10,712 nucleotides of DNA, taken from Kiritimatiellia bacterium. Its GTDB lineage: Bacteria; Verrucomicrobiota; Kiritimatiellia; RFP12; UBA1067. The position numbers were made by a program, and so were the translations under genes. The DNA is taken from contig JAGCPM010000187.1 in NCBI GenBank assembly GCA_017965685.1, positions 1 to 10,712 of the forward strand. Direction: 5' to 3'. The notes under the pieces were generated by a model. That model saw nothing but the letters and a program-made list of their open reading frames with translations. It had not been told where the DNA came from and searched no databases. Below are positions 1-5,525 of the stretch, piece by piece. Within the stretch, counting starts at the first letter, position 1. Each line of letters opens with the position of its first letter.

Positions 1-1047
1 CTCGACGAGAAACATCCCGAAAGCCGATATTCCTTTGGCCGAAATACTGATAGGCGACCTTGACGGCAACGGATTCTTCTCCGGCTCCATACCCGACATC
101 ATGATGGTGAGCGGCGAGAGCGAGGCAAAGATACGCGAAGTATTGAAAAAGATCGGCGAGCTCGATCCGCCGGGCTGCGGAGCGACGACCGCCGAGGAGT
201 GCCTTCTCGCGCAGCTCGACAAGCTGGACGGCTCGCCATACAGGGACGAGGTGCGTGAGATTCTGGAGGGCGGATGGCTGGCCTCGCTCGCGAAGGGCGA
301 CAGGCAAAGCGTCCTCGATGCGCTGATGGTTCCCGACGACCGCTTGGACGATGTTCTCGGCGCGCTTCGCACTCTCGAGCCGCGCCCGGGAAGGGCGTTC
401 GCGAAACACGGCAAGCGCATAGAATACGTCAAGCCGGAGGTCCACGCCGTCAAATCCGGCGGCAGATGGCTCGCGAAGGTCGACGACCGCTCGCTCCCCG
501 AGATACGCATATCGAAGCATTACCTGAAGATGCTGACCGATCCGAAGTCCGACGCCGCCACAAAGGATTTCATCCGCGCGAAGATTGCGGCGGCGAAAGA
601 GCTCTCGGACGCCGTCGAGCGCAGGCAGGAGACCGTCGAGAAGATCGCGCAGGCGATATTCGACGCGCAACCGGGATTCTTCGAGAACGGACTCAAGGGA
701 CTTAGGCCTCTCACGATGCTTGAAATCGCCGAAAAGACAGGCGTCCACCACACCACAGTCTCCCGCACGGTGAACGGCAAGTACGCCTCCACGCCGAAGG
801 GGACGGTTGAGCTTAGGCGGTTTTTCGCGACAGCCGTGGCGACCGCCGAAGGCGAATCTGTTGCGCGGGATGAAGTCCTCGACCGCATAAAAGCCCTTGT
901 CGAGGCGGAAGACAGACATTCGCCGCTTTCGGACGATGCTCTGTCCGCGATGCTTGTGAAGGAGGGCTACAAGATCGCCCGCCGCACGGTCGCGAAATAC
1001 AGGGACAAGCTCAAATTCCGAGCTGTCGCACACGAGCGATTCCATGA
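1..1047 (+). CDS. rpoN: RNA polymerase sigma-54 factor, 5'-truncated by window edge, frameshifted near its 3' end
   Basis: Sigma-54 binds core RNA polymerase and directs it to -24/-12 promoters, where activator ATPases open the complex. The gene enters from the left edge (first full codon at base 2); region I and part of the core-binding domain are missing. Visible in order: the core-binding domain with the IGDLDGNGFF and LDPPGCGATTAEECLLAQL signatures; the HTH region around bases 710-800 (LTMLEIAEKTGVHHTTVSR, then NGKYASTPKG); and the RpoN box ARRTVAKYR at 977-1003. After the box the frame as written reads KLKFRAVAHERF and stays open to 2896 through antisense parE, unlike any sigma-54. One extra A in the AAA at 1013-1015 gives KLKIPSCRTRAIP and a TGA at 1045-1047, a normal sigma-54 ending. 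The given end assumes this correction. Identity is certain; whether the frameshift is real or a sequence error cannot be decided here. Confidence 0.95.
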
Positions 1048-2857
1048 TGTAGTCCTTGCGCTCTGGCGTGTTGGACCCCATGTAGAACTTTATCGTTTTC
1101 TCGACATCGGTGTCGTCCGCGCACGTTACCGGCGTAAGGCGCATGTCCTTGCCGATGAAATCCTTGAACTCCTTCGCGTTGAGTTCGCCGAGTCCCTTGA
1201 AGCGCGTAGTCTCGCAGCCCTTGCCGAGTTTCGCTTGCGCCTTGTCGCGCTCCGCCTCGGAGAAGCAGTAGAACTGCTCCTTCTTGTTGCGCACCCTGAA
1301 AAGCGGCGTCTCGAGTATGAACACACGGCCGTCTGTTATGAGCTGGCGGTAGAAGCGCATGAAGAACGTGGTCAGGAGCATCCTTATGTGCAGCCCGTCG
1401 ACATCGGCATCCGTCGCGAATATTATTTTCGAGTACCTCAGGTTGTCGAGCTTCTCTTCTACGTCGAGTGTCTTGATGAGGTTGAAGAACTCCTCGTTCT
1501 GGTAGAGGGTGTCCTTGTTCTTGTCGAACGTGTTGAGCGGTTTGCCCCTCAGGAAGAACACGGCCTGGTTCATTGCGTCGCGGGCGAGGCCCAGCGTTCC
1601 GCCCGCCGACTGGCCTTCGGTGAGGAATATCATCGTGTCGTCGCCTTCCGGGCGCCCGGTCTTCTTGTCGGTCTTGTCGAGCTTGAGGTGGTTCTTGCAG
1701 TCCTTGAGCTGCGGAACGCGCACCGAGACGGCCTGGCTTCTTTCGCGCGCCTGCTTTTTTATCGTGTTGAGCTGCGAGCGGATTTTGCCGGTTTCCTCGA
1801 TCTTTCCGATAAGCTTTTCCGTCTCGGCCGGCGAGCGGTGCAGCGCGGCCTCGATCTCCTTGCGCATCTGCGCCGCGAGTTCGCTCCTCACGTCGTTCAT
1901 CACGAGTTTGATCTTCGTCTGCCCCTCGAAGACCGGGTTGATTATCCTCACGGAAACGGCTCCGATAAGGCCGTCTCTGATGTCGTCGCCGTCGAACTTC
2001 TTCTTCGGGTCGTAGTCGTTCAGCGCCTTTGTGAGCGCCTCCTTGAACGCGGTAAGATGCGTCCCGCCATCAGTCGTGTACTGCCCGTTGACGAACGAAT
2101 GGTATTCCTCGCCGAAGCGGTTGGTGTGCGTGAATATTATTTCGAGGTTTTTCGCCTTTATGTGGAAGGGCGTGTAGAGCTTCTCGAACTGCGCCTCGTC
2201 GCTGATGAGATCGGCGAGACCTCCGTCGGAGCGTATCGCCTGCCCGTTGAGGTTTATGGTGAGCCCCGCGTTCACGTAGCAGTACATCTTCATGCGCCTC
2301 AGTACGTGGTCCTCTCGCACCTTGAAGTGCTTGAGGACTTTCGCGTCCGGTTTGTACCTTATGTACGTGCCGTTCTGCTCGCGCGTCTTGCAGGTTCCCC
2401 GCTTTTTCGACTGTATGCGGCCCTCCTTGAAGAACGCCTCGGAATACTCGCCGTCCCTGAATGCCCTGACTTCGAAGAATTCGCTGAGCGCGTTCACGGC
2501 CTTCGTGCCCACGCCGTTCATGCCGGCGGAGAACTGGTAGTTTTCTGTGTCGTACTTCGCGCCGGTGTTCATCTGGCTCACGCAGTCGACGACCTTCTCG
2601 AGCGGTATGCCCCGCCCGTAGTCCCTTACCGAAACCTCGCCCGAATCGTAGTTGACGGTCACGTCTATCTTCTTGCCGTACCCCTGCACGAACTCGTCGA
2701 TCGCATTGTCGATCACTTCCTTCATCAGAATGTAGATGCAGTCGTGGTACATCGCGCCCGTGCCAGGCTCGCCGACGTACATCCCGGGACGCATCCTTAT
2801 GTGCGCCACGGGATCGAGGGTCTTTATGCTGTCCGCTCCGTAGTTTTCCTTAGCCAT
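1011..2857 (-). CDS. parE: DNA topoisomerase IV subunit B (ParE/GyrB-type ATPase subunit)
   Basis: ATPase subunit of a type IIA topoisomerase, which works with ParC to decatenate or relax DNA. The minus-strand frame from ATG 2857 reads MAKENYGADSIKTLDPVAHI, then RMRPGMYVGEPG. The GHKL ATPase follows: N-box EVIDNAIDEF (E47, N51), RDYGRGIP, and the GMNGVGTKAVNAL glycine loop. The TOPRIM domain has TEGQSAGG (E414) and ATDADVDGLHIR (D483, D485, D487), with FLRGKPLNTF between. The C-terminal signature FYMGSNTPERKDYI is typical of the short ParE type of Bacteroidota and PVC bacteria rather than long GyrB. Length is about 615 aa, normal for ParE. As written there is no stop on this strand before the left edge; the end assumes the missing base at 1013-1015, which creates TGA right after CDSSEF. 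The plus-strand frame of about 950 codons covering this region is only its antisense shadow. No clear Shine-Dalgarno precedes the ATG. The ParE versus GyrB label is somewhat less sure than the family. Confidence 0.93.
1013..1015. other. Probable one-base deletion in an A homopolymer (AAAA read as AAA)
   Basis: Adding a single A here closes two open-ended genes at once. On the plus strand, sigma-54 then ends IPSCRTRAIP-TGA. On the minus strand, parE then reads GAA TTT TGA and ends CDSSEF-stop. Without it neither frame has a stop near its homology end. The double rescue makes a sequencing or assembly error in a short homopolymer the most likely explanation; a genuine mutation hitting both genes is possible but less likely. 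Confidence 0.85.
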
Positions 2858-2894
2858 GTCTTCGTCTTGCAGTCGTTTGGAATTTTGGGCGCAT

Positions 2895-2923
2895 AGTATA
2901 TCAAATCCCTCCGCCGCAGTCAA
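2895..2923 (-). promoter_or_regulatory. sigma-70-type promoter of parE
   Basis: Read on the minus strand: TTGACT (2918-2923), a 17-bp spacer, then TATACT (2895-2900), followed by an ATGCGCC discriminator. The expected start near 2888 gives a leader of about 30 nt before the ATG at 2857. Both hexamers match consensus at five of six positions. Confidence 0.75.
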
Positions 2924-2964
2924 CGTACCTCTCGGGCACTGGCGCGCCCTGTGTGGAGATGGTT

Positions 2965-2996
2965 AACCACGAAATACACTAAATACACGAAAGAGG
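2965..2996 (+). repeat. 9-bp-periodic CACGAAATA-type motif (left copy)
   Basis: After AAC the sequence runs as three 9-bp steps: CACGAAATA, CACTAAATA, CACGAAAGA. A shorter copy lies in inverted orientation at 3625-3645, so the pair brackets about 680 bp of palindrome-rich, gene-free DNA. Similar CACGAA-type strings are, from memory, common interspersed repeats in intergenic DNA of several phyla; this was not checked here. Function unknown. Confidence 0.6.
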
Positions 2997-3055
2997 AGAA
3001 CTTGAAACGCAAGGCCGGCATGGGTGCCAGGAAGGTCTCTTTAGCGGACGGAAAA

Positions 3056-3206
3056 CCCATTAAATAGTTTTGCTCAAGGCTATTTAATAGGTAGCTCTAA
3101 ACCTATTTAATAGGTTTGGGTAAAGTCATTGAATAGGTTGGTGCAAAGCCATTTAATAGGTTGGTGCTTCCCTATTTAATAGGTTGAAGGGAACCTATTC
3201 AATAGG
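3056..3206. repeat. Seven-unit array of a degenerate palindrome, exact 23-bp period
   Basis: Seven 13-bp cores related to CCTATTTAATAGG start at 3056, 3079, 3102, 3125, 3148, 3171 and 3194, exactly 23 bp apart. Cores are CCCATTAAATAGT, GCTATTTAATAGG, CCTATTTAATAGG, GTCATTGAATAGG, GCCATTTAATAGG, CCTATTTAATAGG and CCTATTCAATAGG. Each is a near-palindrome (CCTATT/AATAGG). The 10-bp linkers differ more than the cores (for example TAGCTCTAAA, TTGGTGCAAA, TTGAAGGGAA). Constant spacing with variable linkers suggests face-phased protein binding sites or selected structure rather than recent duplication. It is AT-rich against a GC-rich background. It is not a CRISPR: spacers are too short and the repeats too degenerate. 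Confidence 0.85.
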
Positions 3207-3226
3207 TTTAGCGTTGGCAAGCCGGA

Positions 3227-3346
3227 GGTCTGTAGCAGACCGTCGGAGCGGTCTGCGGCGAGACGCCTACAGTCTTAGGTGCGGGTAAGCGTCCTGCCCA
3301 GGCCCGCTCCGACGGGCCTCGCCTAGGCTTGGCGATGGTGACCATC
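3227..3346. repeat. Cluster of GC-rich inverted repeats with mutually exclusive pairings
   Basis: Local hairpins: GGTCTG-TAG-CAGACC (3227-3241), AGACCG-TCGGAG-CGGTCT (3237-3254), GGCCCG-CTCCGA-CGGGCC (3301-3318), the palindrome GCCTAGGC (3321-3328) and GATGGT-G-ACCATC (3334-3346). The first two share bases and cannot form together. In addition, CCGTCGGAGCGG (3240-3251) is perfectly complementary to CCGCTCCGACGG (3304-3315), giving a 12-bp long-range stem that competes with the local ones. It lies between the 23-bp array and the terminator at 3393-3410. Confidence 0.7.
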
Positions 3347-3392
3347 CCGTTTGTCGAGAAACGCGCGCTTGCGAGATTGACCCGATTTAAAC

Positions 3393-3410
3393 GGGGAGTG
3401 TCCCCTTTTT
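3393..3410 (+). terminator. Intrinsic terminator
   Basis: GGGGA (3393-3397), loop GTG, TCCCC (3401-3405) and then five T (3406-3410) on the plus strand. No protein gene ends just before it, so it may close a non-coding transcript through the 23-bp array and hairpin cluster. On the minus strand the same hairpin is followed only by GTTTAAAT, so termination that way would be weaker. Confidence 0.6.
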
Positions 3411-3478
3411 AGGCCGGCTTAAGCGTGCCGTTATGGTACATTGCCTCAGAGAAACAGGCTGCTGCGTAGCAAAAAAGG

Positions 3479-3632
3479 TTTTGGTGCGCAACAGAACAAC
3501 TTTTGGTGCGCACCAAAATGTCCTGCGGTGCGCACCAGCGCAGAAAGTTGCTTACTCCAGAGCTCCGAGTTCTGGAGTAACCTTCTCAGAGTTTCAAGCA
3601 CTGGAACTTTGAGTTCTGGGATGACCTTTCGT
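3479..3632. repeat. Second palindromic array, 22-bp period, two sub-blocks
   Basis: In the first sub-block GGTGCGCA recurs at 3483, 3505 and 3527, 22 bp apart; the middle unit is a perfect 18-bp palindrome, TTTTGGTGCGCACCAAAA (3501-3518), and the third is GGTGCGCACC (3527-3536). In the second sub-block AGTT recurs at 3546, 3568, 3590 and 3612, again at 22 bp, with GAGTTCTGG at 3567 and 3611. Over about 150 bp the period is held while the sequence changes. The period differs by one base from the 23-bp array to the left. Confidence 0.7.
3552..3580. repeat. Perfect 10-bp inverted repeat
   Basis: TTACTCCAGA (3552-3561) and TCTGGAGTAA (3571-3580) pair perfectly around a 9-base loop. It lies inside the 22-bp array, with no T run after it on either strand, so it is more likely a structural or binding element than a terminator. 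A second, one-mismatch inverted repeat (AGTTTC/GGAACT, 3590-3608) follows. Confidence 0.7.
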
Positions 3633-3645
3633 GTATTTCGTTGTT
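3625..3645 (-). repeat. Inverted, shorter copy of the CACGAAATA-type motif (right copy)
   Basis: Read on the minus strand it is AACAACGAAATACAC followed by GAAAGG. It matches the left copy at 2965-2996 apart from lacking one internal 9-bp step and one substitution. It is in opposite orientation to the left copy and sits at the edge of the 22-bp array. Confidence 0.6.
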
Positions 3646-3723
3646 TCCCCAACATCCCTTCGCCGCCAACTGCGAAATTCGCGCTATTTTGCGGCGGCTG
3701 GGGAGAATGCTTGTGCCTTCGGC

Positions 3724-3753
3724 AGTATATCAAACCCCTCATGTATCCGTCAA
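3724..3753 (-). promoter_or_regulatory. Minus-strand promoter firing into the 22-bp array
   Basis: Read on the minus strand: TTGACG (3748-3753), an 18-bp spacer, TATACT (3724-3729), with TTTGA just before the -10 as in the promoters at 2895 and 3782. Expected start is near 3717. Downstream there is no convincing protein gene, only a 70-codon open frame (3655-3446) that crosses the palindromic array; a structured non-coding RNA is as plausible. It is back-to-back with the promoter at 3782-3811. Confidence 0.6.
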
Positions 3754-3781
3754 GTTCGCCCCAGCCCGCGCTGGGGTGTGT

Positions 3782-3811
3782 TTGACCTGCAGGGCGCGGA
3801 TTTGATATACT
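3782..3811 (+). promoter_or_regulatory. sigma-70-type promoter of the small membrane protein
   Basis: TTGACC (3782-3787), an 18-bp spacer, TATACT (3806-3811), then a TTGCGCC discriminator. The start is expected near 3818, giving a leader of about 17 nt with a GGGAGA ribosome binding site (3823-3828) before the ATG at 3835. Confidence 0.7.
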
Positions 3812-3834
3812 TTGCGCCAACCGGGAGAAATACG

Positions 3835-4128
3835 ATGGAAAACGTTGCCGCACAGATTCTGGAGTTTATGATGCTTTTCGCGTTCGGCTTTTCATGGCCG
3901 TTCGCCATAGCGCGCACCCTAAAGGCCAAGAGGGTGGACGGCAAAAGCCCCGCCTTCATGGCCATAGTGCTATTCGGCTACCTGTGCGGAATCCTCGCGC
4001 ACGTCGTGGAAGGCACGAAACTCTGGCTCGTGGCCGTCTACCTCGCGGACATGGCGCTGGTTTCGACGGACCTCGTGCTGTACTTCCGCTATGCGCGCCT
4101 CAATCGTCGTCCGTCTGAGCGGACTTGA
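3835..4128 (+). CDS. Small three-helix membrane protein, SemiSWEET/PQ-loop-like
   Basis: A 97-aa protein with three hydrophobic segments at about residues 8-26, 40-58 and 63-85, the size and topology of one SemiSWEET/PQ-loop triple-helix unit; such proteins dimerise to carry small sugars or other solutes. The stretch FGFSWPFAIARTLKAKRVDG, a Pro in helix 1 followed by a basic loop, fits that family, but the exact PQ motif is absent, so this is an inference and no substrate can be named. The start is the ATG at 3835, with GGGAGA 6 bp upstream and a promoter just before it; the longer frame from 3631 would run through the promoter and repeat array. Its last 29 bp overlap the end of the convergent GHKL gene, and both stops are intact. 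Confidence 0.7.
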   Translation: MENVAAQILEFMMLFAFGFSWPFAIARTLKAKRVDGKSPAFMAIVLFGYLCGILAHVVEGTKLWLVAVYLADMALVSTDLVLYFRYARLNRRPSERT

Positions 4129-5167
4129 TCGCCTTCTTGAGAATCTTCAGGAGCGTTTCCCTCTCCTTCGTTGACATCGCGGCGATGCGGTCGGTCCACT
4201 CCTTCTTGAACGCCTTCAGGTCGGCTTCGTCTTCCTTGCTGACGGCGAAATGGGCCTTGAGGATTTTCCGCGCCTCGTCGAGGTACTGCCTTACCTCCGG
4301 ATTGAGTTCGTCCATGAGAAGGGCGTTTTCCCCTGCTAGGGCGTTGAATCTCGGCGAGACGAGATACGCCGTGAAGGGCTCGCCGCCCGAACGCACGTTG
4401 CTGGGGGTTTCGTGCAGCTCAAAGCCGTCCTTGCCCGCGAAAATGATTCTGCCCGCTCCGGCGAACTTGCACTTCCACTCGATGACCTCCAGCTTCGCCT
4501 GCGCGCCGCTTTCGATGTGCAGTGTGTAGTTCGAGACCGCCTTCTGCACTATGATCGGCGTGACCGGTATGCCGTTGAAGTATATCCGCGCGTCCGAATA
4601 GCTTTTCAGGTACAGCGCGAACTTGGCGGCGAGCGCCTGCACCGTCTCGCGCGTGTCGAGAAGGGTGTCGCAGTTCGAGTGGGCGTTTTGGATGTACACT
4701 TCCGTTCCCGTTCCCGGTCCCGGCGTGCGGATGTTCTCCAGCCCGAACACTCCCGGCCGATCGGCATCGCCGCTGATGATGTAGCTTTTGAGCGAGCCGT
4801 CGTTGACCTTGATCGTCGTGCGCCACTCGACCCTCGAGCCGAGAGCGAACGCCTTGAACCGCCCACGGCCGTTGCGGCCGTGCAGCCGCCTGTGCAGCTC
4901 CGCGCTCGACTGCGCCGCCTGGCGCTTCCAGCTGCCGCCCAGCGACCCGAAGGTCGAGTCGCACTCCGCCACGTTTATTCCCGTGCCGTCGTCCGAGACC
5001 CTGACCGCATCAACCGCTCCAAGAGTGTTGGTTATGAGGTCGATCTTGACCTCTTTCGCATCCGCGTCGAGCGCGTTCCAGACGAGTTCCTCTATTGCGG
5101 CCGTTGGAGTCGCCTTGAACAGCGACGCTATGTGGTCCGCCTGCGCCCTTACGTATATTTCCTTCAT
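4100..5167 (-). CDS. GHKL-family ATPase (HATPase_c_3 type), function unknown
   Basis: A 355-aa cytoplasmic protein with an N-terminal GHKL (gyrase/Hsp90/MutL) ATPase fold. N-box AAIEELVWNALDADA (E27 catalytic base, N31 for Mg2+), VSDDGTGI (residues 57-64) for adenine binding, and a glycine-rich lid GRNGRGRFKAF (97-107). The middle resembles the beta-rich transducer part of such proteins. The C-terminus from about residue 290 is charged and helical (EARKILKAHFAVSKEDEADL) and there is no second catalytic domain, no TOPRIM and no kinase region. It is not MutL, HtpG or GyrB; the closest look is the stand-alone GHKL/MORC-like ATPases reported in restriction and defence settings. Its ATG overlaps the xseB stop (ATGA), so the two are translationally coupled. 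A role in DNA processing is inference from that link only. Confidence 0.8.
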   Translation of the reverse strand: MKEIYVRAQADHIASLFKATPTAAIEELVWNALDADAKEVKIDLITNTLGAVDAVRVSDDGTGINVAECDSTFGSLGGSWKRQAAQSSAELHRRLHGRNGRGRFKAFALGSRVEWRTTIKVNDGSLKSYIISGDADRPGVFGLENIRTPGPGTGTEVYIQNAHSNCDTLLDTRETVQALAAKFALYLKSYSDARIYFNGIPVTPIIVQKAVSNYTLHIESGAQAKLEVIEWKCKFAGAGRIIFAGKDGFELHETPSNVRSGGEPFTAYLVSPRFNALAGENALLMDELNPEVRQYLDEARKILKAHFAVSKEDEADLKAFKKEWTDRIAAMSTKERETLLKILKKAIKSAQTDDD

Positions 5168-5397
5168 ATCTCGATGTCCTTCGCACCAGCCTCGTTCTCG
5201 ACGATCTTCACGGCCTGGGCGCCGGACGACGTCACCTTCTCGATCTTGAGCCTTATGGATTCAAGCTCCTTCTGGCACTCCGTCGCGAGCTTGCGGCCTT
5301 TCTCGAAAGAGGCTATCATTTCGTCCAGCGACAGTTCGCCGGATTCCATGCGCCTTACGGTATCTTCGAGCGACTTGAAGTTGTCTTCGAATTTCAT
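5164..5397 (-). CDS. xseB: Exodeoxyribonuclease VII small subunit
   Basis: XseB binds the catalytic XseA subunit; the complex degrades single-stranded DNA to oligonucleotides. The 77-aa protein shows the full family pattern FEDNFKSLEDTVRRMESGEL, SLDEMIASFEKGRKLATECQ, KELESIRLKIE: two antiparallel helices joined at the GELSLDE turn. XseA is not in the window. The start is the ATG at 5397, where the homology begins; upstream in-frame codons would extend through the promoter. No Shine-Dalgarno is seen, and the promoter -10 ends 7 bp before the ATG, so the message is probably leaderless. It is the first gene of an operon with the GHKL ATPase. Confidence 0.92.
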   Translation of the reverse strand: MKFEDNFKSLEDTVRRMESGELSLDEMIASFEKGRKLATECQKELESIRLKIEKVTSSGAQAVKIVENEAGAKDIEI

Positions 5398-5404
5398 GGC
5401 GCGT

Positions 5405-5434
5405 AGTGTATCATATTTGCCTGCCCGCTGTCCA
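5405..5434 (-). promoter_or_regulatory. Promoter of the xseB-GHKL operon, leaderless start
   Basis: Read on the minus strand: TGGACA (5429-5434), an 18-bp spacer ending in TGA, TACACT (5405-5410), then ACGCGCC directly before the ATG. The expected transcription start falls on or next to the first base of the start codon. Confidence 0.65.
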
Positions 5435-5474
5435 CCACTCTCCGCCATTTTTCGCTTCCACCTGCCCGTGCGCA

Positions 5475-5504
5475 TTGACCGCGGGAACCGGTATTTGGTA
5501 TAAT
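5475..5504 (+). promoter_or_regulatory. Strong sigma-70-type promoter of the glycosidase operon
   Basis: TTGACC (5475-5480), an 18-bp spacer and a perfect TATAAT (5499-5504) with an extended TGG just upstream, followed by ATGCGCA. A perfect GGAGGAG ribosome binding site (5514-5520) precedes the ATG at 5526. It is divergent from the xseB promoter, with about 40 bp between the -35 boxes. No obvious operator palindrome overlaps it. Confidence 0.8.
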
Positions 5505-5525
5505 ATGCGCATTGGAGGAGAGCAG

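Noticed and set aside
1004..1027. Assembly inversion at the junction: GACAAGCTC/GAGCTGTC can form a bulged hairpin, and both genes lose their ends there
   Set aside because: A single-base insertion restores family-like endings and stops for both genes, a simpler explanation than a chimeric join.
35..2896. A single plus-strand gene of about 950 codons
   Set aside because: Only the first third (to about 1012) is sigma-54. The rest is the exact codon-for-codon antisense of parE, which has the GHKL and TOPRIM motifs on the minus strand.
3056..3206. CRISPR array
   Set aside because: Linkers are 10 bp and the 13-bp cores are degenerate; there are no cas genes and no leader.
3446..3655. 70-codon minus-strand frame in the repeat island
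   Set aside because: It runs across 22-bp repeats whose period is not a multiple of three, resembles no known family, and a plus-strand frame covers the same DNA. Not listed as a gene.
3441..3785. 114-codon plus-strand frame in the repeat island
   Set aside because: It overlaps the palindromic array and the start of the promoter at 3782, has no ribosome binding site and no recognisable composition or homology.
4412..5503. Long plus-strand frame opposite the GHKL ATPase and xseB
   Set aside because: It is an antisense shadow; the minus strand carries clear GHKL and XseB motifs and the ATGA coupling.
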